From the NCBI RefSeq assembly GCF_001039355.2, contig NW_019775732.1, forward strand, positions 195,376 to 234,432: a stretch of DNA of 39,057 nt. The letters are read 5' to 3'. Both the position numbers and the translations under genes were made by a program. This document shows, in pieces, positions 21,214-33,200 of this stretch (positions are counted from its first letter, which is position 1; the number at the start of each line of letters is the position of its first letter). The DNA is from Lingula anatina. Taxonomy: Eukaryota > Brachiopoda > Lingulata > Lingulida > Lingulidae. Under the pieces are notes generated by a model, which had not been told where the DNA came from, made no database searches, and worked only from the letters and a program-made list of their open reading frames with translations.

Positions 21214-24200
21214 CTGTAAACAATTTCACACAACAATAGTGAGGTTAGTATGTTAGCATACGTGTATGAGAAGCTCATATATTCTTTAGAATCCTGCACC
21301 ATGCCCAAAGGTCTCATGCACTGAAATTATCTACATTTGGGTGTAAATTAATAATATGTATATAAACTAGGGCTATAAGAAATGGAGGTTTTTATACCAA
21401 AAGAGGTAGTTGCTATAAAACTGATGCAATTCTTAAATTCAATGATGCACAAAAATTCACTGTAACTAAAAACAACTAATGAAGGTAATCAAGTCATTAT
21501 GAAAAAACTCCTTACTGAAATGACAAGCAACACAAGCCAAACAAACATGAACATAAAACGGGTCTAATTCAGCAACAGCAAATGGTCTCTCAAAAATCCC
21601 CTTGCAAACTGAGAACAGCAATGAATACATGACAAAAAGCAGAATGCTACACCATGCATGCAAACTCACCTTCTTTCTCAACACAACATTCTCTGACTCC
21701 TTCTTGGCTGCTTCTTCTTGCATACTCTTGAACCTGGCAAGAACATTTTTTGTGTAGCCATATTCTGGAAATTCAGTTTCCACAATGCGGCTGCCTTCTC
21801 TTGCGACTCCATCCTGCACCTCTGGATTGCTCTCATATTCCCCACTTTCAATTTGCTGCTCATAATCCTCCACTGTTTTCACTGGCTTGTTCTCAAAGAT
21901 GCCTGCCTCAAACTCTGGAGTTTTCTCTCTCGGCTTGTCGGGATTTACTGCAGGAGCTACGACAAATGCAGAATAATTATAAGTAGTCCGTTGAGCATTC
22001 ACTGCAAATTTCTGAGTTTGTTTAGTCCGTTCTGGAGTTGGTGGTGGCTGGTTTGCAGCCTGTTCTTCCAATGATCGGAATTTTCCAAGCAAATTTTTTG
22101 CAAAGCCAGCAGGGGGTAGTGCTTCCTCAGCATTTGCTTTATCCCCAGACCGCACCAGATTTGGATCTTGCGGAGCCTCATTTTCTTCATCCGAATCTTG
22201 ATGGGCCAATTGTTGATCTTCACGTGGAGGAGTAATTCTTTTAGGGGGCTTCCTATCATAAGTGGGTACTGTCCCTCCTGTCTGGATCTCTTTGAACTTT
22301 GCCAGTAGATTCTTGGTGTGGGAAGGAGGAGGGAGCTCAGCTTCATGGTTATCTTCCATATCAACATTCACAGGTTTTGGTCTCTCTATCTGTTGCACTG
22401 GTTCTTCTTTTTCTTTTACCACTGGAACATAGGCTTCATACGCTAGCGGCTTATTGCCAGGGGCATCGAATTTGGACTTAAATGAGCCTGCTGACTTGGC
22501 CTTTCTCACTTCGTCTAAATCTGTGGCATCGCGTTGATAGGACCCTTCACCTCTGATGACATCCCCAGTCTGCCACTTGGACATGATGTCCTTCATCCCT
22601 TCAAAGTGGATCTGAAATAAGAGGTGAAAAGGTTATCTTCCAAATACATGACATAAACAAGTTTTTGTGACTACCTACAGCAAATACTCTTTTCATGTAG
22701 TTTTGTCTGTCTGTAATCAATAGATCTCTAATTTGAAAAATACTGAGATCAAAATCACCAGTGAGGTAGCATTTGCGAAACATTTACTATAAATGATATA
22801 ATCTAAAAACCATCAGCCGCCACCAGAGTTTTTTTTTCCAGTTTGGTTATAACAAAGTGGATAATTCATCAAATTATTAGTCACATATTATATGTGAACA
22901 CTGCAGCCAGTTTACATCCATCTCTTTATTCTACAACCTATGGGGAGTTGTTAATAGCAACTTCGTCATTCAAATCAATGATTTCAATGTTAAGAAATAT
23001 GCAATTCAGAGTACTCAATGAAAATAAGAAATATCTCTACATTTACTTTTTACAATTTTTCAAATGCGTTTCATGCTTATTAAAAAGTGAACTCCACTAA
23101 AATGAGTCACAGTTTGTATGTGTTATATCAATCTTGTCCAATTCTGGTATTAGGACTTTTGTATTGCACATTAAGACATGCTGGTTATTATTACAGTTGA
23201 TCTTCAAACAAATATACCTCTAGTACTCTGCTATACTGATGTAAAATAGAACTACACTGCACTTTATAAAGACAGTATTGGGAGAACCAAAATTAGTCTC
23301 ATGTGTGGGAGAACCAAAATTAGTCTCATGTGTCAACCAATTCATGTACTGCTATATACAGAATCTCCTTCAGAACTCAAGAGCAATATCATGTTCACAA
23401 CTAAACTGCACATCTACTGTTCTCTCTTTTTTTTTTCATTATCCTACAGAAAATGCTTATTAGTTCATGCCATAGTCACATTTGATTGATAAGTACTAAA
23501 CTGACCACAAGTGATCTCTCTCTCTAGACAAGGCCAGGTTATGCATTCAAGACACCAATACATGTTATATCTCACTATCAAACTATGTCATTGCCAGCTA
23601 TGGGGGTGCCCAAATTGGATAAGAATACCAGATGTAATGAGGAAATAGAGACAAAAGCAGTGACCATAAAGACAGTGATCAGTATGGATATGAGTGGTGT
23701 CTGTGATCCATGTTCAGGTGGGAGAGAACTGAAGACAAATGTGAACTACAGCTATAATAAGAAAAATGCATGTTATGTTAAAGAGAGGGGAAGTTGGGGG
23801 GGGGGTTGAACCTGAGAAGGGGGTGATTGTACCCAAGATCACATTTGAATTTTTGTTAGGAATTAGATGTCAAAAGACAACCTTATTTAATATCATACAA
23901 AACTGGGTGGAATAATCAAGTTTTCTTCTCAAAGAACAATGAAAATGTGAAGTTGAAAATAAACTGGGAGTGGAAGGAAATATTGTACATCATATTCAGT
24001 TCTCTTGACTTTTGTATCCTTCTCTTTCATATTATATGTTACTTATCATAATTCATAGCAGTTTATAGGGAGGGGCAAACAATTTTTTTCATACCTCTAG
24101 TCTGTGCCCATCAGTTTGGACACCCCAAGTCTGCTTCATGTCATATTCAATAGTGCATCTAACCATGCCTAGAAAATGAGTGTGTTTTTTACCTTACTCT

Positions 24201-27200
24201 CTTCAGTATCTTTGTCACCATTGTTTATTACCTCCTCCTTCTCCCCAAGATTTTCCCGTAAAAGTTCACGTTCCTCACCACTTGAAGGCGTTCCTTGTTC
24301 ACTAGGGGAACTAGCAGAGGAAACACTACTGCAAAAAGAATAAAACCTGCACTTGTAATCTTCAACACATTTGCCTAATAGTAATAGGAGCTAAGAAAAT
24401 GATTAGCTAAATACAAACAAAACTATCACACATCTGTTATTGATTCATGAAAATCTTACAAGACTTGGTCATATACTTGCATGCATTCACAAACATCTGA
24501 GATAAGAATGACATAATACATCTTCTATGACATTCTACTGTCAAAGGACTTCCCAGCTCCAAACCATTCTGCTTTACCTGTTATAACAACCGTTGTTGTT
24601 GTCCTTGCCAAGTTCATCATCACAGAGAGTTGACTGCATAGTGGTGGACATAGACTGGGAAGTTAACGCCTAGAGGGGCCAGTACCAGTGATGAACTGCA
24701 GCAGACTACAGTTGTAGCTGCATAGATATCAGCCCAACCAGTGGTATATGATACAAGACATTTATCATCTAAAGCAGAGCTAATGTTCACATTCTCCTGC
24801 TGTGTATAGCATAATTTGATCAAAGTTCAGCAAGGGAAGTGCTGCTTAACACCCTGTGATCGAAATACAGCAATTGATGGTCGTTATTAATGTGCTGTGT
24901 GATAGGCATTGTCAGTCCAATTTCCATTGTTTTATACAAAGAGGCAAAACACAATTTAGTTTTTCTGGATTTCCAGCTCAATAACACAAGTATTGTCAAG
25001 ATGCCAATGTCATTTCCTTCCTGTTGTCCTTGATGTGATCTTGATCCAACTATGACCATACAAACTTTATATACTCATTCAAAGGTTCACACAAACTCTG
25101 GGACTCGTTTTTGTCATTAAATTACATCCAACTATAAAATATAGCATTGGTCCACATTTTGCAAAGGCATTTAATTCAAAAGTTGGTCTACAGGTTCTGG
25201 CCAGTGTTAGGCTATAGCATAAATGAGGTGCTCAGGTTGTTTTTTTTTTAGTCTGTGGGAAGTCTCTGGGCTTTAGTGCTTATCCTGGTTCTTCAGCCTA
25301 AAAGGTGCTTGTCTTTAGTTAGGTACTTATGATGCTTCTTCAGCCTAAAGAAGGGAGCTAGGCTTTAAACAGGTACATATAATGGTCCTGCATCCTTAAG
25401 AAGGGTGCTGGGCTTAAGTAAGACACTCACCTTTGTTCAACGGCCAAAGGAAAGGTGCTAGGCTTAAGTAAGGTACTCACCTTTGTGCAACAGCCAAAGG
25501 AAAGGTGCTAGGCTTAAGTAAGGTACTCACCTTTGTGCAACAGCTAAAGGAAAGGTGCTAGGCTTAAGTAAGGTACTCACCTTGGTCCACTAGCCTTGGG
25601 GCCAGTCGATTTCTTAGTGGCCATCACCTGTGGTGGAGGGGGAGCTTTGGCACCTGGACCGTCAAACTTAGACTTCAAATTTCCTAAACTTGGGCAGCTC
25701 TCTAAACCATCATCCTGGTGGTCTTCAGCTGTAAGGAAGGTCAAGGTACATTTAGTATACTACAAATGAAACACATTTTCCTTAAAAGTCCATAGACAAC
25801 CTAATAAGTTTCAGTTTCAAGAGGGAATGCACGTAAATCCATCTGCAGATCTACTTCCTTCTTTTCCTTCAAAAATACATAACCTCATATATCTTCAATT
25901 CATTTTTAATTTCACTTTCAACATTCCTTTTTTTCCCTTAAAACATCCACAGACTCTCCTAAATGAGAATTGAATTTGCCCCACTTCCTACCATTGTAGC
26001 CATGCTTGATTTTGCTCAGATGTGAACCTAATCTATACAGGTGAGTTATGGTGAAGCACATCTGGCTATATTAAGTAGTCTGTACCTCACCTGCTGAGTC
26101 TGACCCTTGGTGCTAGACATACTGTTATTTACCAAAACGCCCACCAATATTGTGCATCATTATTGCATTAATACCATTGTTGCTTAAATGATTTTTAAGG
26201 AATACTTGTAAAACTAAAAGAATTTTAGTCAAACTGTTAAGTATATGGGTTTCATTCATTTAAAAAGCTAGGTGGCGCACTGTCAGCTTCCGCACATTTG
26301 CTGAAATACTGAACCATCTTCTAGATGTGGAATGCTTAACAAAACATACCTATTGCTTCGCAATATGAATTCACAAACCTACAGAAATAGTGGAATCAGA
26401 AACACATAAATATGGCAGAACCTAAACAGTTATATCATTTTATCACTGTCTGATGAACCAGGCCCATGGCAATTCTCTGCCAATTGCAGTTTCAATGCCT
26501 TTACACAACATTCAAGGAAGGAAATGAACCACAGATTTCTTTAAAATTCTTAGACATCAGAGCTAAACTCAACCTCTTATTCCTATGTTCCAGATGTTCT
26601 TACCAGTTCATATGCCTACTGTTAAGTATACTACCTGTTATTTCTTGAGGTTCACTTTTCTGTTTAGTAGCAGAACTTGCTTTTGGTCCACTTGGCTTAG
26701 TTAACTCCTGTTTGGTTTTCTTCCCTAATCTACTAAGAGCATCCTTTACTGATGACATTGTAACATGCAGTAATAATAATAATAACTTTTAACTACTTTG
26801 TGAGACTCAACAAAGAGCTTAAGGTCTTGGTGCCAAACCATCCACTCCAGTCTCCTTCCTGCGAAATTAAGTTGGCAAAGAGTGGCGATAACAAATGATC
26901 AGCTGTTAGGGGATATGAGTTGTTTTCACCTGAGTTCCTATGAAATCCAGCACACAGCCTACACAGGTATTTTTTTACACCAACCATGGCCAAGCATTAA
27001 TCACGAAAAAAGCCAGGTTTTATTCAGACTAATAGCCAGATCCTAGCAAAGCCAAATAGTCAGTAAAGCATTTTCTTGTTTGATTCGAATATTTCTTTTT
27101 CACTACATGATACAAAATTATTTTTTAATTACTTCACTTTAAGCAGCCACAAATTCAAACCATCCAAGAGTCTGGGCTGAAAAAAAAAAGCGTATAATTT

Positions 27201-30200
27201 GTAGAATCCCCAGTAGCACCGAGATAAACTGTAACCCTGTTTTTCTATTGCCTGGTGTGCAGTCTGTGATCCCAGACAAATCCAGCAATCACTACACCAC
27301 CAAAATGCCAGCCAGCCTATTTCTTTCAGATACATGGAGAAGAACATTTCTTTAAGACGGGAGAAGATAGGTTTGCTTTTGAGCTGCGTAAGGAAGAAGT
27401 TGTATTCCAGTTGCCCTACTGAGTCCCTATCAATATATAAGGTCAGCTGGGAGATAAAGACATGTATAAAGCAACATTATTTATAGGCTGGAAAAATATG
27501 CAAAAAAGTGCAGAAAACCTGAAACAGAGCATGTAAATGTCGCCCACCTCTGTCAGAATGACAAGGAGAGAACATCTGTGGCACGTTAATTTCTAATCTT
27601 AATACATAAAATTAATATGCTTAAGTACAAGTTTCATAAGTGGATATTCTGATATATAATCACAGAATATTCCTACATTTCTTTCATCTACAGACATGGT
27701 CACAAATGCACCTGAAAATGCCAGTAGACCATTTCTATATGTGCAATTAAAAATATAAGGAATGGCAGAGTTGAAGGAGTAGAATGACAGTTAGTGATAT
27801 TTTATTAGATGATCCTTAACAGACCTATTACGTCTTGACATGTAGTATCTCACTCTGTCAGTGTTGACTTCTGAAGTGGTATTTCACTACCTACCTACTC
27901 CTACCTTAATGATTCACATTCTAGCAAATAGTTCACATTCCTCTGTCTACATTATGAAATGCACAAACTTCCCCATGAAGGAAACAGAATACCTGGATTC
28001 CGGATAAATAGCCTCTAAGTTTTGCAAAAATCATTTTCTTACCTGTGCTATGTGTAATTCTCACTTGAAAGAACTAGAAATAAAACTAAAAGGCCCCAGG
28101 CTTAGGCAAACCCAATCAGTTTGGAATGTTTGTAATTCAAAACAGCAATCATGTTATACTATGATGGCACAGTCATAACAGACAAGGGAGAAAGGTAAAA
28201 AATTCATANNNNNNNNNNNNNNNNNNNNNNNNNNNNNNNNNNNNNNNNNNNNNNNNNNNNNNNNNNNNNNNNNNNNNNNNNNNNNNNNNNNNNNNNNNNN
28301 NNNNNNNNNNNNNNNNNNNNNNNNNNNNNNNNNNNNNNNNNNNNNNNNNNNNNNNNNNNNNNNNNNNNNNNNNNNNNNNNNNNNNNNNNNNNNNNNNNNN
28401 NNNNNNNNNNNNNNTAATAATAATAACTTTTAACTACTTTGTGAGACTCAACAAAGAGCTTAAGGTCTTGGTGCCAAACCATCCACTCCAGTCTCCTTCC
28501 TGCGAAATTAAGTTGGCAAAGAGTGGCGATAACAAATGATCAGCTGTTAGGGGATATGAGTTGTTTTCACCTGAGTTCCTATGAAATCCAGCACACAGCC
28601 TACACAGGTATTTTTTTACACCAACCATGGCCAAGCATTAATCACGAAAAAAGCCAGGTTTTATTCAGACTAATAGCCAGATCCTAGCAAAGCCAAATAG
28701 TCAGTAAAGCATTTTCTTGTTTGATTCGAATATTTCTTTTTCACTACATGATACAAAATTATTTTTTAATTACTTCACTTTAAGCAGCTACAAATTCGAA
28801 CCATCCAAAAGTCTGGGCTGAGAAAAAAAAAAAGCGTATAATTTGTAGAATCCCCAGTAGCACCAAGATAAACTGTAACCCTGTTTTTCTATTGCCTGGT
28901 GTGCAGTCTGTGATCCCAGACAAATCCAGCAATCACTACACCACCAAAATGCCAGCCAGCCTATTTCTTTCAGATACATGGAGAAGAACATTTCTTTAAG
29001 ACGGGAGAAGATAGGTTTGCTTTTGAGCTGCGTAAGGAAGAAGTTGTATTCCAGTTGCCCTACTGAGTCCCTATCAATATATAAGGTCAGCTGGGAGATA
29101 AAGACATGTATAAAGCAACATTATTTATAGGCTGGAAAAATATGCAAAAAAGTGCAGAAAACCTGAAACAGAGCATGTAAATGTCGCCCACCTCTGTCAG
29201 AATGACAAGGAGAGAACATCTGTGGCAGGTTAATTTCTAATCTTAATACATAAAATTAATATGCTTAAGTACAAGTTTCATAAGTGGATATTCTGATATA
29301 TTATCACAGAATATTCCTCCATTTCTTTCATCTACAGACATGGTCACAAATGCAGCTGAGAATGCCAGTAGACCATTTCTATAAATGCAATTAAAAATAT
29401 AAGCAATGGCAGAGTTGAAGGAGTAGAATGACAGTTAGTGATATTTTATTAGATGATCCTTAACAGACCTATTACGTCTTGACATGTAGTATCTCACTCT
29501 GTCAGTGTTGACTTCTGAAGTGGTATTTCACTACCTACCTACTCCTACCTTAATGATTCACATTCTAGCAAATAGTTCACATTCCTCTGTCTACATTATG
29601 AAATGCACAAACTTCCCCATGAAGGAAACAGAATACCTGGATTCCGGATAAATAGCCTTTAAGTTTTGCAAAAATCATTTTCTTACCTGTGCTATGTGTA
29701 ATTCTCACTTGAAAGAACTAGAAATAAAACTAAAAGGCCCCAGGCTTAGGCAAACCCAATCAGTTTGGAATGTTTGTAATTCAAAACAGCAATCATGTTA
29801 TACTAAGATGGCACAGTCATAACAGACAAGGGAGAAAGGTAAAAAATTCATAGCTGGCCTTAAAATGCCCATTTCCAGGATAACCTACAGATGACACATT
29901 ACAAAAACATACTCTTAACACTTGCATTTCTGTTGAAAAATACACCCAATTGACAAGGTTTATTACAGTGGCTGTTCCAGACAGTGGAAAGACTAACACG
30001 GAAAAACACTTGGCAAACTCTCTCTATTCATTAGATAAATAAGTATGTGTTTGCAATCATGCATGATCATATTGCGTGGCTACATCCTTAAAAAAAGAAC
30101 CTTTTATCATGGTCATAATTAATATTTCTGTACATAACAGTGACAAATTTCCAGGGCTAGGTTTACATGGGGTTACATGCACGGGGCATAATATGCAAAG

Positions 30201-33200
30201 ACCTCCACTCAGTTTATAAGTTCCCCTTGGAATAGATTCCAGTACATATAAGGCATGCTCTAAGAAAGTTGCATTTTCCTACACTTGTCAGAGAATTTAC
30301 AGTTTCAAACTGAATTAGACATTTTCCAGAAAAAGAGGACACATAAACCATTCTTCTCTTTAGTATTTATAATCCTTTTTACTGTCCCTCTCCCCAACCT
30401 AAAAAGCAAATCCCAGAACTTTTGCTGACCCCTACTTCTGGGAGCAGTTCTTCCATGATAAATGTTGCACTGTCTGCTTCATAAACTTAATTTGCTCCTC
30501 CATAAGCAAGTATACCGCTAAAGCTTTTACTTTTAAAAAAAACAGACAAGCTTTCCAAAAATGCTTACATTTCCAAAACTAAGATTTTTAATTTCATAAA
30601 GCAATGGCCAAAGTTTAGCAATATCTGCTCCTGAACCTCATATTCTGCTTACCTTTTTCTATTTTACTTGGCAAATATTACAGTGGAGAAGCTTCCAAAC
30701 TGACTGCTAACCTTTCCTATGAGTCAGCTGTATAATACATTGACTGGGAGGCGTGGGTTTAAATGGCACAGACTACTGGGCCATAATCATAATGTGTACA
30801 GCCACTACTATCTCAGATATATACCAATAAGGATTGTGGCTGTAAAGTACCTTTCATGTTCTTCTCCAGTTTCAGATTCTAGTTAAATTGTTTTGATGGT
30901 AAAAAGTTTGTTCCTGTACATATTTTAAGGTTTTTGATCAATTCTTAATGTATCCCCATAAATTTCCACCCTTAGTTTTTTTAGAAAAGACAAAAGTTCT
31001 AGGAACTTTTGCTCAACATCAAAATAATTCCAAAATCAATATTCATGCAAACAAAAATATTTCTATACAAACTTCTCAAGAACAATTGATGAAAGCACAA
31101 ATGTTGAATTAACTGAGCATATGCCTTTACCCAGGATGTGTTATAATATAATCAGGAACACCTGCTAGCTACAGCACATCCATGGTGTGCTTCATGCTAC
31201 AGCTTAGCAAACAAAATGGGGAATGCCACCTTGTTCTTTACAGATTTTTAGGAGTCTCCCCAGCAAAATTAGTGACAAACTGTTAAATGTTCCAACAAAC
31301 TTATCATTCACACCAAGAACTAAGTGGTTAAATAAAAAATGGAAAAATGATCAAAAATGCAGAAATCATCATTAAAATGGACATTATAATTCAGGGATTA
31401 AAAGAAAATAATCACATATATGCAAATTAAACTTTATACAAATATTTAAACTCAAACTTGACACAAAATATAAGATTTTACAATTTAAAGGTGATTTCAA
31501 AGCCAGTGTTTACAATGTCAACAACACTCACATCTGACCAGCTCCCTGGGTGTGTCATCAGGTTGTGAACTCAGACTGGTCCGATCTGAAAAGAAAAAAA
31601 AAGTTAATACCTTATATGTAATGATATACAAAATGACATATATGTATAATTATCAAATATAAATAGAGTATTTCTTCATAAAGAATTTACATCAAGTCAT
31701 CTCAAGTTTTTATCATAAATCATTTAAGTTGTCATTTTTTGTAAAAAATGTTACATTTGCAACCTCCATAAAAGTTGCCATAAGATCTAAAAATTGGCTG
31801 ATTCATCATTTGTAATGGTACTACACCGATTTTTCTGAAAAGATATTATTTACCCATAAGATTATCTGCACAGTTTTGTACCTAAATAAGCTTCCAAACT
31901 CTTCCCTTCACTGTCCATGTGTGCTCTAATTTAATATCTGTAGTATCTTACTACCTAGCCAACTTGCAATAAAAGAAATAATTGAAACCCTTTGCAAGGA
32001 CAGAAATGTTATCAATGAGAGACATGGGCGTGCTTTGCTTAAGATTAACACATCATAAATCACAAATCAATCAAAGACCAAAGAGCTATGCAGGGGAGCT
32101 CAATGGGGTTTCAGAAAATATGTGATGTTAAACTAATGATTCTGCTTAAAAACCATCTTTTGAGAAACATTTATTAAATGTCTCTGCTCCTTTTTTTNCC
32201 GATCTGAAAAGAAAAAAAAAGTTAATACCTTATATGTAATGATATACAAAATGACATATATGTATAATTATCAAATATAAATAGAGTATTTCTTCATAAA
32301 GAATTTACATCAAGTCATCTCAAGTTTTTATCATAAATCATTTAAGTTGTCATTTTTTGTAAAAAATGTTACATTTGCAACCTCCATAAAAGTTGCCATA
32401 AGATCTAAAAATTGGCTGATTCATCATTTGTAATGGTACTACACCGATTTTTCTGAAAAGATATTATTTACCCATAAGATTATCTGCACAGTTTTGTACC
32501 TAAATAAGCTTCCAAACTCTTCCCTTCACTGTCCATGTGTGCTCTAATTTAATATCTGTAGTATCTTACTACCTAGCCAACTTGCAATAAAAGAAATAAT
32601 TGAAACCCTTTGCAAGGACAGAAATGTTATCAATGAGAGACATGGGCGTGCTTTGCTTAAGATTAACACATCATAAATCACAAATCAATCAAAGACCAAA
32701 GAGCTATGCAGGGGAGCTCAATGGGGTTTCAGAAAATATGTGATGTTAAACTAATGATTCTGCTTAAAAACCATCTTTTGAGAAACATTTATTAAATGTC
32801 TCTGCTCCTTTTTTTCTTGCAAAACTTGCATAAAGTTGCCTGCTTCCAAATGAAATATAAACCTGGGAAACATTGCGTTACCCTTTGAGAGACACAGTTT
32901 ACAAACAGCATCCACTTATGCTTATATCAAATTGAGCACACTTGTGGCAGCTAAGATTGTTAACGTGAAATGCATGAGAGGCGCCACTGCTGAAATAACA
33001 TTCAAATGGGGAAGTGGATGCCCATGCACATAACTTTAAACTGAGCATGCACAGAGCACAAATTTTAGTGGAGACTGCTGACATGTAGACACCTAAATGT
33101 GTATATCTATGGACTCATTCTCAATGAAAATAAGAGCTTATTCACAACAGATAATCTGCAGGCTAACTGATCTGCCGACTAAATATGGTGGGGAGACCAT

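Noticed and set aside
21678-22481. Several plus- and minus-strand frames overlapping the large exon
   Set aside because: Shadow frames; only the phase-0 minus frame carries the repeated KNLLAKF motifs and matches the splice sites.
28043-28073. Possible 31-base exon on the minus strand (TTTATTTCTAG acceptor, ACAG|GTAAGA donor), repeated at about 29687
   Set aside because: Open only in phase 0 to 1, which no immediately upstream exon in view provides except in place of 38397. Too short to judge.
26793-28634. 66-codon minus frame starting MAMVGVKKYLCRLCAG, present in both duplicate copies
   Set aside because: CRLCAG recalls a zinc-finger start, but no further pattern follows, there is no good donor, and duplication makes it look recurrent without adding evidence. 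It may be a short upstream frame in the 5' UTR.
30843-30880. Possible small minus-strand exon ending GAACATGAAAG|GTACTT
   Set aside because: Poor donor and phases that do not match the neighbouring exons.
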